Below, one piece after another: positions 50,656-59,735 of a stretch of 64,000 bases of DNA (the first letter of the stretch is position 1; each line of letters opens with the position of its first letter). The position numbers and the translations under genes were made by a program. This stretch comes from Kytococcus schroeteri. GTDB lineage: Bacteria > Actinomycetota > Actinomycetes > Actinomycetales > Dermatophilaceae. The stretch spans positions 98,884 to 162,883 of the forward strand of contig NZ_JBHLVH010000019.1 in NCBI RefSeq assembly GCF_042433515.1. The letters are read 5' to 3'. The notes beneath the pieces were generated by a model, which searched no databases, was not told where the DNA came from, and saw only the letters and a program-made list of their open reading frames with translations.

Positions 50656-51729
50656 TCAGGCGGGTCGTCCGTGGCGTGCGGCGTCCCCTGGTGCCGGCCC
50701 ATTCTTGCCGATGGGGCCGACGACGGCGTCACCGCCCACCGTGCGCCACCGCCCCCACCGCCACGGACCGGGCACGTCCACCGCGCCCTGCCCGTGCCAG
50801 GCGGTCAGCAGGCGGTCCAGCTGCGCCAGGTGCACCGAGGTGGGGTCCGGCACGCCGGGGCCGGCCGCCTCGCGCACCAGGGCGCGCCACACGCGGGGCC
50901 GCAGCGCCTCCTCGAGGCCGGCGAGCGCGGCCACCTCGACGCTCCCGTCGGGTGCCACGGCCAGTCCCGCCCGCCGCTCGGCGGCCAGGGCGTCGAGCAG
51001 GTCGGCGTCGGCCCGGGCGTGGGCGGCGGTGCGGGCCAGCGCCGGCCCGAGGTCCTCACCGGTCTCGGCGGCCAGCAGGTCCAGCGCGCGCCGCACCCGC
51101 ACCCGGGTGAACCGGGGGTCCTCGTTGTGGGGGTCGTGGTGCACGGGCAGGCCCAGGTCGGCACAGGCCTGCCGGGTGGTGGCCCCGGGCAGGTCCAGCA
51201 GGGGGCGCACCAGGGGGCCCCGGCGGGGCGCCATGGCCGCCAGCGAGCGCGTCCCCGCACCGCGCAGCAGGCCGAGCAGCACCTGCTCGGCCTGGTCGTC
51301 GCGGGTGTGCGCCAGCCAGAGCTCGGCCCCGCCGGGCAGGTCGGCCGCCAGCTCCGCGCGCCGCGTCTCGAGCGCCGCGTGCCGCGCCGCCCGCGCAGCA
51401 GCCTCTGGCCCGTCCCCGGCCTCCCGCACCTGCACCCGGTGGACCCCCACCTCGTCGATGCCGAGGCGCTGGCAGACCCGCGCGGCCTCCTCGGCAACGC
51501 CCCCGCTGCCGGGCTGCAACCCGTGGTCCACCACGGCCGCCGCCACCCGCGGCGCCCCACCCCGGCGGGCCAGGGAGGCCGCCTCGAAGGCGACCGCCGC
51601 CGCCATCGCGACCGAGTCCGGGCCCCCGCTCACCGCGAGCAGCACCGCGCGCCCCGCGGCCACGGCCTCGGCCAGCGGGGCGCGCACCGCGTGGCGCACG
51701 GCCGCGACGGCCACCGGGGGGCCGGGCAC
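50656..51729 (-). CDS. tilS: tRNA(Ile)-lysidine synthase
   Basis: 357 residues, GTG start at 51729. It converts the anticodon C34 of tRNA-Ile(CAU) to lysidine. The PP-loop ATP motif is AVSGGPDSVAMAAAV near residue 33, followed by AVVDHGLQPGSGG, LAHTRDDQAEQVLLGLLRGA and the tRNA-contact stretch PLLDLPGATTRQAC. A TilS-type middle domain follows. The C-terminus is short, as in actinobacteria. dacB ends 24 bases upstream of its start. Confidence 0.94.
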   Translation of the reverse strand: MPGPPVAVAAVRHAVRAPLAEAVAAGRAVLLAVSGGPDSVAMAAAVAFEAASLARRGGAPRVAAAVVDHGLQPGSGGVAEEAARVCQRLGIDEVGVHRVQVREAGDGPEAAARAARHAALETRRAELAADLPGGAELWLAHTRDDQAEQVLLGLLRGAGTRSLAAMAPRRGPLVRPLLDLPGATTRQACADLGLPVHHDPHNEDPRFTRVRVRRALDLLAAETGEDLGPALARTAAHARADADLLDALAAERRAGLAVAPDGSVEVAALAGLEEALRPRVWRALVREAAGPGVPDPTSVHLAQLDRLLTAWHGQGAVDVPGPWRWGRWRTVGGDAVVGPIGKNGPAPGDAARHGRPA

Positions 51730-51753
51730 CTCAGGCTCGCGCGGTCGGGTGGC

Positions 51754-53343
51754 TCAGTGGCCGGTGTTGCACTGGCAGCCCTGCAGCGCGGCCACCACCT
51801 CGTCGGTGTACTTGCGGGCCACCATCGGCTGGGTGGAGCGCTCGAAGTCGTCGCTGCTCACCACGAAGGTCAGCAGGCGCCCGTCCTTGGTGACGGTGGT
51901 GCCGGCCATGCCGCTGGCCATGGGCAGGGTGCCGGTCTTGCCGCGCACGAAGCCGCGGGCCTCCTCGCGTCCGTCGCCGTAGAAGCGCGAGGCGAGTGTG
52001 CCGTAGAGACCTGCCATGGAGAGGTTGGCGAGGATCGTGTGGTACTCCGCGTCCTCCCCGGAGGCGCCCTTCTGCAGAAGCTCGCCCAGCACGTGCGCGG
52101 GGATCTTGTTCTTGCTCGTCAGCCCCGAGGCGTCGAACTGCTCGTGGCCGCTGTTGTCGATACCGCGGTCCTTGGTCTGCTCCACCACCCAGCGGCCCAC
52201 GTCGGCCGGGCCCGACTTCTCCACCGACAGCCCGCCGGTACCCAGGGCGGCCTGACGGGTGATGGTCTCCACCCGCGCGTTGTCGCTGATCTGCAGGGCG
52301 TGGATCAGCTGGTCGCGCACCGGGGCGGACTTCACCACGCCCAGCTGGTCGCCCTTGGCCTTCGCCTTGGTGCGGATGATCGACTTCTCCACCGGCACGC
52401 CCACGTCGTGCAGGGCCTGGGCGAAGGCGCCCGCGGCACTCATCGCCGGGTCGGCCGGGGTGGGGTGGTGGTGGCGGGCGCGGTCGTCGAAGAGCTGCAT
52501 CATCACCACGCGGCCGGTCCATCCCTCGTTGAGGGCCACCTCGGACCAGTCCTCCGACCAGCTCGGGCCGGCCTGCGAGTCGTCCAGGGCCACGCGGAAG
52601 GTCTTGGGCAGGTCCTCCCCGGCCTCGCGGCGCTTCTTGAGGTCGGCGGCCACCTGCTCGGCCAGGTCCTTGAGCCCCGCTCGCCCGGCGACGGCCAGCG
52701 GGTCGCCGTGGCCGCGCGACAGCATCGTGTCGCCGCCGGAGACGATGACGATGTTGTCGCCCGCGTCGAGCAGCGCGCGGGTGGACAGGCGCTGGTCGAG
52801 ATTCCACCCGGAGTGCACCACCGCGCCGGTGGAGACGAGCTTGGTCATGGACGCCAGGTGGTTGGGGCGGTCGGCGTTCTGCTGGAAGAGCACCTCGCCG
52901 GTGGCGGCGTCGCGCACGTCCATGGAGAGGAAGCCCAGCTCCTCGGCCTCGATGGTGTCGCCCAGGGCCTTGCGCACCGCCTCCTTGCTGGGGGCCGGGC
53001 CGGAGTTGTCCAGGTGCTCCACGACCGGCTTGCGCTCGGGCAGGCCCTCGTCGATCTTCCTGACCTCCTCCTCGTCGGTGGGGCCGTCGACCACCGCGTT
53101 GGCGGCTCCCGGCGCCATCGCCTGGTCGAGCACCTCCACCGGCTGGCCGGCGGCGGCCGCCTCGTCGGGGGACCCGGCACGTGCGGTGAGCAGGTCGGGC
53201 GAGCCGTTGTCCCCCTCGGAGGGGGCCGGCGCATTGGTGAGCACTCCCGGCACCTTGTCGTAGACATCGGCCGTCACGTAGGCGCCCACGAGGGCCACCA
53301 CCGTGGTCGAGGCGATGAGGGTGTTGCGGAGGGAGGACTTCAC
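51754..53343 (-). CDS. dacB: D-alanyl-D-alanine carboxypeptidase/endopeptidase (PBP4 type)
   Basis: 529 residues from the GTG at 53341-53343. An N-terminal membrane anchor (NTLIASTTVVALVGAYVTAD) is followed by a Pro/Gly-rich stretch to residue 80. The penicillin-binding core has SxxK in HLASMTKLVS near residue 165, SxN as ISDNARVET near residue 355, and KTG as VRGKTGTLPMASG near residue 472. The inserted PBP4 domains lie between the first two. It trims or cleaves peptidoglycan cross-links outside the cell. Divergent from ppa. Confidence 0.93.
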   Translation of the reverse strand: MKSSLRNTLIASTTVVALVGAYVTADVYDKVPGVLTNAPAPSEGDNGSPDLLTARAGSPDEAAAAGQPVEVLDQAMAPGAANAVVDGPTDEEEVRKIDEGLPERKPVVEHLDNSGPAPSKEAVRKALGDTIEAEELGFLSMDVRDAATGEVLFQQNADRPNHLASMTKLVSTGAVVHSGWNLDQRLSTRALLDAGDNIVIVSGGDTMLSRGHGDPLAVAGRAGLKDLAEQVAADLKKRREAGEDLPKTFRVALDDSQAGPSWSEDWSEVALNEGWTGRVVMMQLFDDRARHHHPTPADPAMSAAGAFAQALHDVGVPVEKSIIRTKAKAKGDQLGVVKSAPVRDQLIHALQISDNARVETITRQAALGTGGLSVEKSGPADVGRWVVEQTKDRGIDNSGHEQFDASGLTSKNKIPAHVLGELLQKGASGEDAEYHTILANLSMAGLYGTLASRFYGDGREEARGFVRGKTGTLPMASGMAGTTVTKDGRLLTFVVSSDDFERSTQPMVARKYTDEVVAALQGCQCNTGH

Positions 53344-53415
53344 CGGGCACCTTTCGGACGCACGCACAGGATGGGGGAGACTGGCCCCAGCGTAGACGCC
53401 AACCAAGGAGGCTCC

Positions 53416-54006
53416 ATGGAATTCGACATGACCGTCGAGATCCCCGCCGGCAACAAGAACAAGTACGAGATCGACCACGAGACGGGCCGCATCCGCCTGG
53501 ACCGCCTGCTCTTCACGGCGATGCGCTACCCGGCCGACTACGGCTACATCGAGGACACCCTGGGCGAGGACGGCGACCCGCTGGACGCGCTGGTGCTGCT
53601 GGACGAGCCGACCTTCCCCGGCTGCATCGTGCGTGTGCGCCCGGTCGGCGTGTTCCACATGGTCGACGACGCCGGCGGTGACGACAAGGTGCTGTGCGTG
53701 GCCGCGGGCGACCCGCGCCGCGACGCCATCCAGGACACCTCCGACGTGTCCGACTTCACCCTCGACGAGATCCGCCACTTCTTCGAGGTCTACAAGGCCC
53801 TGGAGCCGGGCAAGTACGTGGAGGAGGGCTCGCACTGGGGTGACCGCGCGGCCGCCGAGAAGATCATCACCGAGGCGCTGGACCGCGCCAAGGCCGAGGG
53901 CATGACCACCGCCCGCTGGCCGCTGCCGGGCCACGACGCCGACGACACCGAGCGCTCGATCGACCGCGCCGAGGGCGGGTCGCAGGCCGACAAGCCGGAG
54001 GCCTGA
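53416..54006 (+). CDS. ppa: Inorganic pyrophosphatase
   Basis: 196 residues from ATG 53416 with AAGGAG upstream. It hydrolyses pyrophosphate and drives biosynthesis. Family I motifs are KYEIDHETGRIRLDR, YGYIEDTLGEDGDPLDALVL (three metal-binding Asp) and FEVYKALEPGKYVEE. The last 30 or so residues, DADDTERSIDRAEGGSQADK onward, are an acidic tail beyond the usual length near 165. Divergent pairing with dacB is conserved in actinobacteria. Confidence 0.96.
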   Translation: MEFDMTVEIPAGNKNKYEIDHETGRIRLDRLLFTAMRYPADYGYIEDTLGEDGDPLDALVLLDEPTFPGCIVRVRPVGVFHMVDDAGGDDKVLCVAAGDPRRDAIQDTSDVSDFTLDEIRHFFEVYKALEPGKYVEEGSHWGDRAAAEKIITEALDRAKAEGMTTARWPLPGHDADDTERSIDRAEGGSQADKPEA

Positions 54007-54026
54007 GGCACCGCGCGACGACGCCC

Positions 54027-54068
54027 GACGGGGCGGGTGCGACCGACGAGGTCGTGCCCGCCCCGTCG
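54027..54068 (+). terminator. Terminator hairpin after ppa
   Basis: An 18-bp stem with two G-T wobbles (54027-54044 with 54051-54068) and 6-base loop begins 21 bases after the ppa stop; GTCGTCGTG follows instead of a pure T-tract. Confidence 0.7.
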
Positions 54069-54151
54069 TCGTGCACGGGACGCCCGCGGGCGAAAGCCCG
54101 GTGACAGTCCGCGCCCCTAGGGTCCGAGCACACACACCCCGAGGGAGTCCC

Positions 54152-55426
54152 ATGATCCGCATTACCCCGTCCCGCCTGGCTGCCCTGGCCGGCATCGGCC
54201 TGCTCAGCCTGACCGCCTGCTCCGGCGGCTCGCAGGAGAGCGCCCAGGAGCAACCGGCCGCACCGCCCAAGGTGTCCGACACCTCCACGGCCTCCCCTGC
54301 CCCGAGCAGCGAGAGCTCCGACAAGACGTCACCCGAGACCTCCCCCGAGGCCGCGGACGAGTCGCCCACGAGCCGGGTGAGCGACACCGCGTCCGACGCC
54401 GGCCCCACCGCATCGCCCAGCGCGTCACCGACGTCGCCGGGTGCCCGGCCGAGCCCCTCGGGGAGTCCCTCCCCGGCCGCCGCCCCGTCCACCCGCAGCG
54501 CCACGCCCACCGAGGACGCCTCGACCCCCTCGCCCAGCACCGCCCCCGCGGCGCCGGGCGACGCGGAGGAGTGCGCCGGCGCGGGCGCCGAGAAGGCCCT
54601 GCACCACGGCCTGCGGAAGCTCAACGCCCGGGAGAGCGACTGGACGTGGCACAGCAACGGCGCGGACACCTCGCTGTACGACCCGTGCGCAGACCTCTCC
54701 CCCATCGCCGTGACCGTCGAGTACGCCACCGGGAGCTCACCCTGGATGATCATGCTCTTCCACCGGGGCGAGTACCTCGGAACCGCGACGGCACAGCCCG
54801 TGGGCATGGGGCAGCTCATGAGGAGGCGCGCGGACGACGTCATCGAGGTGACGTACCTGTACCCGAAGCCCGGGGAGTCGAACGCCGCGCGCTCCGGCAG
54901 GGCGGTCAGCACCTTCACGTGGGACGGGTCCGCGCAGAAGGTCGTGATGGCCGGCGACCTCCCGCCCACGGAGGAGGAGCTCCCCGAGCAGGGCAGGGAG
55001 AAGCCCACCGACCCGCCCGTGGACACCGGTGACACCCCGCCCCGTGGCGCGGCCCCCGAGGTCGTGCACCAGGGCGTGGCCCGCATCCTCACCCCGCGCG
55101 ACAAGATCGGGTGCGAGCTGCACCGCACCTGGGCGGAGTGCGGCATCGAGTCCTATCTCGACTCCGAGCGCTACGGCACCGAGAACGACATGCCGCTCTG
55201 GTGGGCGACGCTGCCCGAGCAGGGCACGGCGGGGCTCTCCGCCAAGGGCGACGCCCCCAACTACCGCGGGGACAACGGCGGCCCGGCCGGCCAGGTGCTC
55301 GAGTCTGGGGAGAGCGTGACCTTCGGCGACATCACGTGCGACTCCGAGTCGACCGGCCTGACGTGCACCAACACCGCGAGCGGTCACTCGATGACGATGA
55401 ACAAGCGCGAGTTCGTGACCCGCTGA
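54152..55426 (+). CDS. Putative lipoprotein with Ser/Pro-rich linker
   Basis: 424 residues from ATG 54152 (GAGGGA upstream). Lipobox LTACSGG near residue 20 is followed by about 125 residues of Ser/Thr/Pro/Ala/Glu linker. Then comes a domain with ECAGAGAEKALHHGLRKL and SDWTWHSNGADTSLYDPCADL, resembling LppP/LprE-type lipoprotein domains seen in actinobacteria. The final part has paired cysteines (KIGCELHRTWAECGI, DITCDSESTGLTCTNTASGH). It is anchored outside the membrane; function unknown. Confidence 0.72.
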   Translation: MIRITPSRLAALAGIGLLSLTACSGGSQESAQEQPAAPPKVSDTSTASPAPSSESSDKTSPETSPEAADESPTSRVSDTASDAGPTASPSASPTSPGARPSPSGSPSPAAAPSTRSATPTEDASTPSPSTAPAAPGDAEECAGAGAEKALHHGLRKLNARESDWTWHSNGADTSLYDPCADLSPIAVTVEYATGSSPWMIMLFHRGEYLGTATAQPVGMGQLMRRRADDVIEVTYLYPKPGESNAARSGRAVSTFTWDGSAQKVVMAGDLPPTEEELPEQGREKPTDPPVDTGDTPPRGAAPEVVHQGVARILTPRDKIGCELHRTWAECGIESYLDSERYGTENDMPLWWATLPEQGTAGLSAKGDAPNYRGDNGGPAGQVLESGESVTFGDITCDSESTGLTCTNTASGHSMTMNKREFVTR

Positions 55427-55440
55427 CGCACCCGCACACG

Positions 55441-55472
55441 ACGGAGGCCCCACCTACTGGTGGGGCCTCCGT
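55441..55472. terminator. Terminator between lipoprotein gene and tRNA-Thr
   Basis: A perfect 14-bp stem (55441-55454 with 55459-55472) with loop TACT lies between the lipoprotein gene and the convergent tRNA gene, able to serve both. Confidence 0.8.
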
Positions 55473-55479
55473 GCGCCGG

Positions 55480-55553
55480 AGCCGCCTATCGGAATCGAAC
55501 CGATGACCTGTTCATTACGAGTGAACCGCTCTGGCCGACTGAGCTAAGGCGGC
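55480..55553 (-). tRNA. tRNA-Thr (anticodon CGT)
   Basis: Reads on the minus strand as a full cloverleaf: acceptor GCCGCCT paired with AGGCGGC, D-arm with AGTCGG, anticodon stem GTTCA/TGAAC around loop CTCGTAA (anticodon CGT, codon ACG), and T-arm with GGTTCGATTCC. The discriminator is T and the CCA end is not encoded. A terminator lies 7 bases past its 3' end. Confidence 0.95.
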
Positions 55554-55644
55554 GGGTGCTCCACACGCTCCGGGCGCGTGACGCGAGCGCCCACTATAGC
55601 GGTGCCCCGCCGTGCGGCGGAAATCCGCCGCGGCAGACACCCGC

Positions 55645-57210
55645 TCAACAGCGCGCGGCGTCACCCTCGGGCACCTCACCGGTGAGCAGGTACCCCTCCA
55701 CCGCCGAGTCGACGCAGTCGCTGCCGCGCCGGTAGGCCGTGTGCCCGTCGCCATCGAGCGTCAGCAGGTGCCCGTTCTCGAAGTCCTCGGCCGCGCGCCG
55801 CGCCCACGCCAGCGGGGTCGCCGGGTCGCGGGTGGTGCCCACCACGAGGATGGGTCCGCTGCCCTTGGCCACGGCGTCGAACGGCTGGGCGGGCTTCACC
55901 GGCCAGCCCTGGCAGGCGGACCCCTCACCCATGAGGAAGTCGCCCCACAGCGGCGCCTCCCGGCGGAACGCGGCCCGCACCTGCGCACGGGTGCGCCCGG
56001 AGGTGTCGTCGGCGCGGTCGTTGCACGAGTAGACGGTGAAGGCCTCCATGAGGTTGGAGGCGTACTCGCCGTCGGCGGTGCGGTCGGCGTACCCGTTGGC
56101 CAGCTCCAGCAGCCGCTGGCCGTCCCCCTTCTGCGCCGCCTCCAGGGCCTGCGCCAGGCTCTCCCAGCTGCCCTCGTCGTACATGGCGGCCGCGAGCCCG
56201 TAGGTGGCCCAGCCGACGGTCAGCTCCTTCACGCGCGGGTCCGACCCCACCGGCGGGGGCTGCTCGTCGATGCGGCGCAGCAGCTCCCGCAGGCCGGCGG
56301 TGGCCTCCTCGCGCGTGCCGCCGAGCGGGCACCGGCCGCGCTCCCGGACGCACCAGTCGAGGAAGGCCCCGGTGGCGGTCTCGAAGCCCTTGGCCTGCCC
56401 GAGGGCGATCTGCGTGGCGTCGAGGTCCGTGGGCAGCATGCCGTCCAGCACGAAGGCCCCCACACGCCGCGGGAACTGCTGGGCGTAGGTGGCGCCCAGC
56501 TGGGTGCCGTAGCTCAGGCCGAGGTAGTTGAGCCGCGCGTCCCCCAGGGCGGCGCGCAGCACGTCCATGTCGCGGGCGGCGTTGGCCGTGGTGATCGAGC
56601 CCAGCCGGTCGCCGAGCTTCTCCCGGCAGCCCTGCGCGAAGGCCTTCTGCACCCGCGTCGCCTCGCGCTTCTCCGCGGCGTCGTCCGGGGTGGTGTCGAG
56701 CCCCAGGAAGGCGTCCAGGGAGGGGTCGTCCACGCAGTCCACGGCCTCGGAACGGGCCACGCCGCGCGGGTCGAAGCCCACCACGTCGTACACGCGCCGC
56801 ACCCTGGGACCGACGACCTGGTCGGCCGCCTGCGCGTAGTCCACGCCACTGGCCCCGGGGCCGCCGGGGTTGAGCACGAGCGACCCGATGCGGCGCTCGT
56901 CGTCCCCCGCCCGCACCCGGAAGAGGGCCAGCCGCATCGTCTCCCCGTCGGGCCGGTCGTAGTCCACCGGCACCTCCAGCTCCGCGCACTCCCCGCCGTC
57001 GCAGCGCTCCCACTCCAGCTGCTGCTCGTAGAAACGGGACAGCTCGGCCGGCGGGGCGGGCAGGGACTCCTCGGCGCCCGGGCTGCGCAGGTCCTCCGGC
57101 AGCGGGCCACCGTCGGGGGTGCAGCCGGTCAGGCCCAGCCCGAGCACGGCGGCCCCGGCCAGCAGGGCGCGCGCACGGGAGGCGCGGTGTCGTGGGGTGC
57201 GGGTGGTCAT
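55645..57210 (-). CDS. TAP-like alpha/beta-hydrolase lipoprotein
   Basis: 521 residues from ATG 57210. Signal with lipobox LTGCTPD near residue 30. The hydrolase core shows LVLNPGGPGASGVDYA (oxyanion-hole region) near residue 113, the nucleophile elbow LGLSYGTQLGATYA near residue 231, an acid in VVGTTRDPATPLAWA, and the His in DGDGHTAYRRGSDCV in a TAP C-terminal domain. Such enzymes are secreted tripeptidyl or prolyl peptidases. Its start overlaps the holB stop (ATGA). Confidence 0.9.
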   Translation of the reverse strand: MTTRTPRHRASRARALLAGAAVLGLGLTGCTPDGGPLPEDLRSPGAEESLPAPPAELSRFYEQQLEWERCDGGECAELEVPVDYDRPDGETMRLALFRVRAGDDERRIGSLVLNPGGPGASGVDYAQAADQVVGPRVRRVYDVVGFDPRGVARSEAVDCVDDPSLDAFLGLDTTPDDAAEKREATRVQKAFAQGCREKLGDRLGSITTANAARDMDVLRAALGDARLNYLGLSYGTQLGATYAQQFPRRVGAFVLDGMLPTDLDATQIALGQAKGFETATGAFLDWCVRERGRCPLGGTREEATAGLRELLRRIDEQPPPVGSDPRVKELTVGWATYGLAAAMYDEGSWESLAQALEAAQKGDGQRLLELANGYADRTADGEYASNLMEAFTVYSCNDRADDTSGRTRAQVRAAFRREAPLWGDFLMGEGSACQGWPVKPAQPFDAVAKGSGPILVVGTTRDPATPLAWARRAAEDFENGHLLTLDGDGHTAYRRGSDCVDSAVEGYLLTGEVPEGDAARC

Positions 57211-58391
57211 CGGGGACCCCTTCCGGTGCTCGTACGGGCCAGGTCCCCCTGCAGCTGGTGCAGGCCCACCAGCATCGCCTCCAGCGCCAGCAGGGGGGTC
57301 ACGTTCTCCCCGATGCGGGTGCGCGCGGTGTCCACCTGCTCCAGGCAGAGCAGCAGCGCGTCGGCGCTCGTGGTGCCCGCCAACCGCTGCAGGTCCCCGG
57401 CGTCCTGCGGGTTCACCAAGTCGACCCCGCTGGCCCCGACGGAGACCAGCAGCGCGTCGCGGTACACCGAGGCCAGGTCCACCAGCGTGCGGTCGATGAC
57501 GTCACGCACCCGCCGCGTGGCCCGCGCCTTCTGCTCCTTGGCCAGCTGGTTGAGCTGCCCCCGGATCGCCGGGGGCTGCGTGCGCGCAGTGGGGTCCGCG
57601 CCGTTGAGGCGCAGCAGCTCCTCGCGCTCGGCCACGTCGCGCTGCTCGGCCTCGGCCGCCGCCTCACTGGTGGCCACCTCGTGCAGGGAGGCCGCCTTGC
57701 GCAGCGCCGAGCCGAGCCCCTCCAGCTCGAAGGGGATGCGGGTCACCGTGTGGCGCCGGGCACGCGCGGACTCGTCGCGGGCCAACCACCGCGCCACCCC
57801 GATGTGGGACTGCGCCGCTCGGGCCGCGTAGGCCGCCATCGCCGCGTCCACCCCCTGCGACTCCAGCAGCGCCGCCACGGCCTCCACCGGCGGGGTGCGC
57901 AACGAGAGGTGCCGCGAGCGCGACCGGATGGTGACGATGACGTCCTGCGGCGAGGGGGCGCACAGCATCCACACGGTGCGTGGGCTGGGCTCCTCCAGCG
58001 CCTTGAGCAGGGCGTCGGCGGCCTGCTCGGTGAGCCGGTCGGCGTCCTCGATGACGATGATGCGCCAGGCCCCCACGGACGGGTGGTGGGCCGCGGTCAG
58101 GGCCAGCTCGCGCGCCTGCTTCACCGGGATGCTCAGCCCCTCGGTGTTCACCACCTCCACGTCGGCGTGGCTGCCGTCCAGCGCGGTGCGGCACTCACGG
58201 CACTCCCCGCAGCCGCCGTCGGGGCAGAGCAGGGCGGCGGCGAAGGCGCGCGCCGCGGTGGACCGGCCGGACCCCGGAGGCCCGGTGAACAGGTAGGCGT
58301 GGGTCAGCCGCGCCGGGTCGGCCACCGCGGCGGCGAGCCCGGCGGCCAGCTCCTCCTGGCCCACCAGCGAACCCCAGACGCCGTCACGCAC
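57207..58391 (-). CDS. holB: DNA polymerase III subunit delta-prime
   Basis: 394 residues from the GTG at 58389-58391, overlapping tmk by 8 bases. Part of the clamp-loader complex. AAA+ domain: FTGPPGSGRSTAARAFA near residue 38 has Arg where an active P-loop has Lys, as expected for a non-hydrolysing delta-prime. A zinc module CPDGGCGECREC near residue 58 follows, then IEDADRLTEQAADALLKALE. The tmk-holB pairing is conserved. Confidence 0.93.
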   Translation of the reverse strand: MRDGVWGSLVGQEELAAGLAAAVADPARLTHAYLFTGPPGSGRSTAARAFAAALLCPDGGCGECRECRTALDGSHADVEVVNTEGLSIPVKQARELALTAAHHPSVGAWRIIVIEDADRLTEQAADALLKALEEPSPRTVWMLCAPSPQDVIVTIRSRSRHLSLRTPPVEAVAALLESQGVDAAMAAYAARAAQSHIGVARWLARDESARARRHTVTRIPFELEGLGSALRKAASLHEVATSEAAAEAEQRDVAEREELLRLNGADPTARTQPPAIRGQLNQLAKEQKARATRRVRDVIDRTLVDLASVYRDALLVSVGASGVDLVNPQDAGDLQRLAGTTSADALLLCLEQVDTARTRIGENVTPLLALEAMLVGLHQLQGDLARTSTGRGPR

Positions 58392-59022
58392 CGGCGCCTC
58401 CCAGCAGGGCGTCCACGGCCCCGGCCACCTCGGCGGCCAGGTCGGCGGCCGGCCGGGCGGCGTCGAGCACCAGGTAGCGCTCCGGCGCGGCGGCGGCCAG
58501 GGCCAGGAAGTGCTCGCGCACCCGGGCGTGGAAGGCCGCGGACTCGGCCTCGAGGCGGTCGTCCCGGCCCCCACGGCGCCGTCGCCCCTCCTGCGGGTCC
58601 ACGTCGAGCAGCACGGTCAGGTGCGGCACGAGGCCCTCGGTGGCCCAGCGGGAGATCGAGGCCACCTCAGTGGCGTCCAGGGCGCGCCCGGCGCCCTGAT
58701 AGGCCACCGAGGAGTCCACGTAGCGGTCCCCCACCACCACGGCCCCCCGCTCCAGGGCGGGCCGCACGAGGCTGGCGACGTGGTGGGCCCGGTCGGCGGC
58801 GAAGAGCAGCGCCTCGGCCCGCGGGGCCACGTGGTCACCGTGGAGCAGCAGCTCACGGATGCGGGCACCCAGGGGCGTGCCCCCGGGCTCCCGGGTCACC
58901 ACCACCTCGCGTGCGGGGTGCGCGGCCCCCAGGTGCTCCACGAGCCGCGCGATCTGCGTGCTCTTGCCGGCGCCATCACCCCCCTCGAGGACGACGAGGA
59001 CGCCCGCCGGCGAGGCCGTCAC
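58384..59022 (-). CDS. tmk: Thymidylate kinase
   Basis: 212 residues, GTG start overlapping the marR stop (GTGA). It phosphorylates dTMP to dTDP. P-loop is EGGDGAGKSTQIARL near residue 15, VVTREPGGTPLGARIREL follows, then the DRY-type motif VGDRYVDSSVAYQGAGR near residue 100 and a LID region GGRDDRLEAES. In many actinobacteria topA precedes tmk; here a MarR regulator does. Confidence 0.95.
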   Translation of the reverse strand: MTASPAGVLVVLEGGDGAGKSTQIARLVEHLGAAHPAREVVVTREPGGTPLGARIRELLLHGDHVAPRAEALLFAADRAHHVASLVRPALERGAVVVGDRYVDSSVAYQGAGRALDATEVASISRWATEGLVPHLTVLLDVDPQEGRRRRGGRDDRLEAESAAFHARVREHFLALAAAAPERYLVLDAARPAADLAAEVAGAVDALLGGAGA

Positions 59023-59564
59023 CGGCGCTCCCGCCGGGGCAGGGCACGGGTGTGCTCCTCCCCCGGGCGCACCCGCTCCACCATCCGGGTGGTGACGCGC
59101 TCCAGGGCCATGAACTCCTCGGAGCTCATCCCGTCGAGGAAGACCGCCCGCACGTCCCGCACGTGGCCGGGGGCGGCGGCCTCGAGGGCGGCCCGCCCCT
59201 CGGCGGTGAGCAGCACGTCGGCACCGCGGCCGTCCTCCGCGGTGGCCTCGCGTCGCACCAGACCGCGCTTCTCCATGCGGCTCACGTGGTGGCTCAGGCG
59301 GCTGCGCTCCCAGCCCATGCGGCGCGCCAGCTCGGTGACGCGCAGGCGGTCGCCGTCATCGGAGAGCATCACCATGACCTCGTAGTCCGAGATGGACAGG
59401 TCAGCGTGCTCCTGCAGGCAACGGTTGAGGTGGGCCTGCACGTCGGTGCACAGCGACACCCACCGGCGCCACAGCGCCTGCTCGTCGTCGGTCAACCACG
59501 GCACGGGCTCCCCCTGCGCCTCCGCGGTGCCGCCCGGACCGCCCCTCGAACCGTCGCTCTGCAT
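59019..59564 (-). CDS. MarR family transcriptional regulator
   Basis: 181 residues from ATG 59564. Winged-helix marks are LSISDYEVMVMLSDDGDRL, LRVTELARRMGWERSRLSHH and the wing VRREATAEDGRGADVLLTAEG. The start of tmk overlaps its stop, so it is transcribed with DNA-replication genes, which is unusual for MarR. Ligand and targets are unknown. The divergent AIM24 gene is a possible target. Confidence 0.9.
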   Translation of the reverse strand: MQSDGSRGGPGGTAEAQGEPVPWLTDDEQALWRRWVSLCTDVQAHLNRCLQEHADLSISDYEVMVMLSDDGDRLRVTELARRMGWERSRLSHHVSRMEKRGLVRREATAEDGRGADVLLTAEGRAALEAAAPGHVRDVRAVFLDGMSSEEFMALERVTTRMVERVRPGEEHTRALPRRERR

Positions 59565-59632
59565 GGGGCGACTCTAGTGGCGGGCACCGACGACCTCCCC
59601 GCCGCCTGTGGGTTCCGGCCGTCCGTCCACAT

Positions 59633-59645
59633 CCACCCGTGGTGG
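59633..59645. promoter_or_regulatory. CCACC-N3-GGTGG inverted repeat between marR and AIM24 genes
   Basis: It shares the 15-mer CCACCCGTGGTGGGG with 5926-5940. It lies in the divergent marR/AIM24 intergenic region, about 70 bases from marR and 90 bases from AIM24, a natural place for an operator. Confidence 0.4.
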
Positions 59646-59735
59646 GGGTCCCGCACGAGCCCCGCCGTGGCTAGCGTGGCCGCCGACAACCGCACGGCCC
59701 GGCCCACCGGCGCCGCCGACCCCAGGAGGAACCCA

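Noticed and set aside
47426..51982. A 1518-codon plus-strand open frame
   Set aside because: Antisense to folE, ftsH, hpt and tilS, with no recognisable motif.
50671..54006. A 1111-codon plus-strand open frame ending in ppa
   Set aside because: Only its last 196 codons from ATG 53416 match a protein family; the rest is antisense to tilS and dacB.
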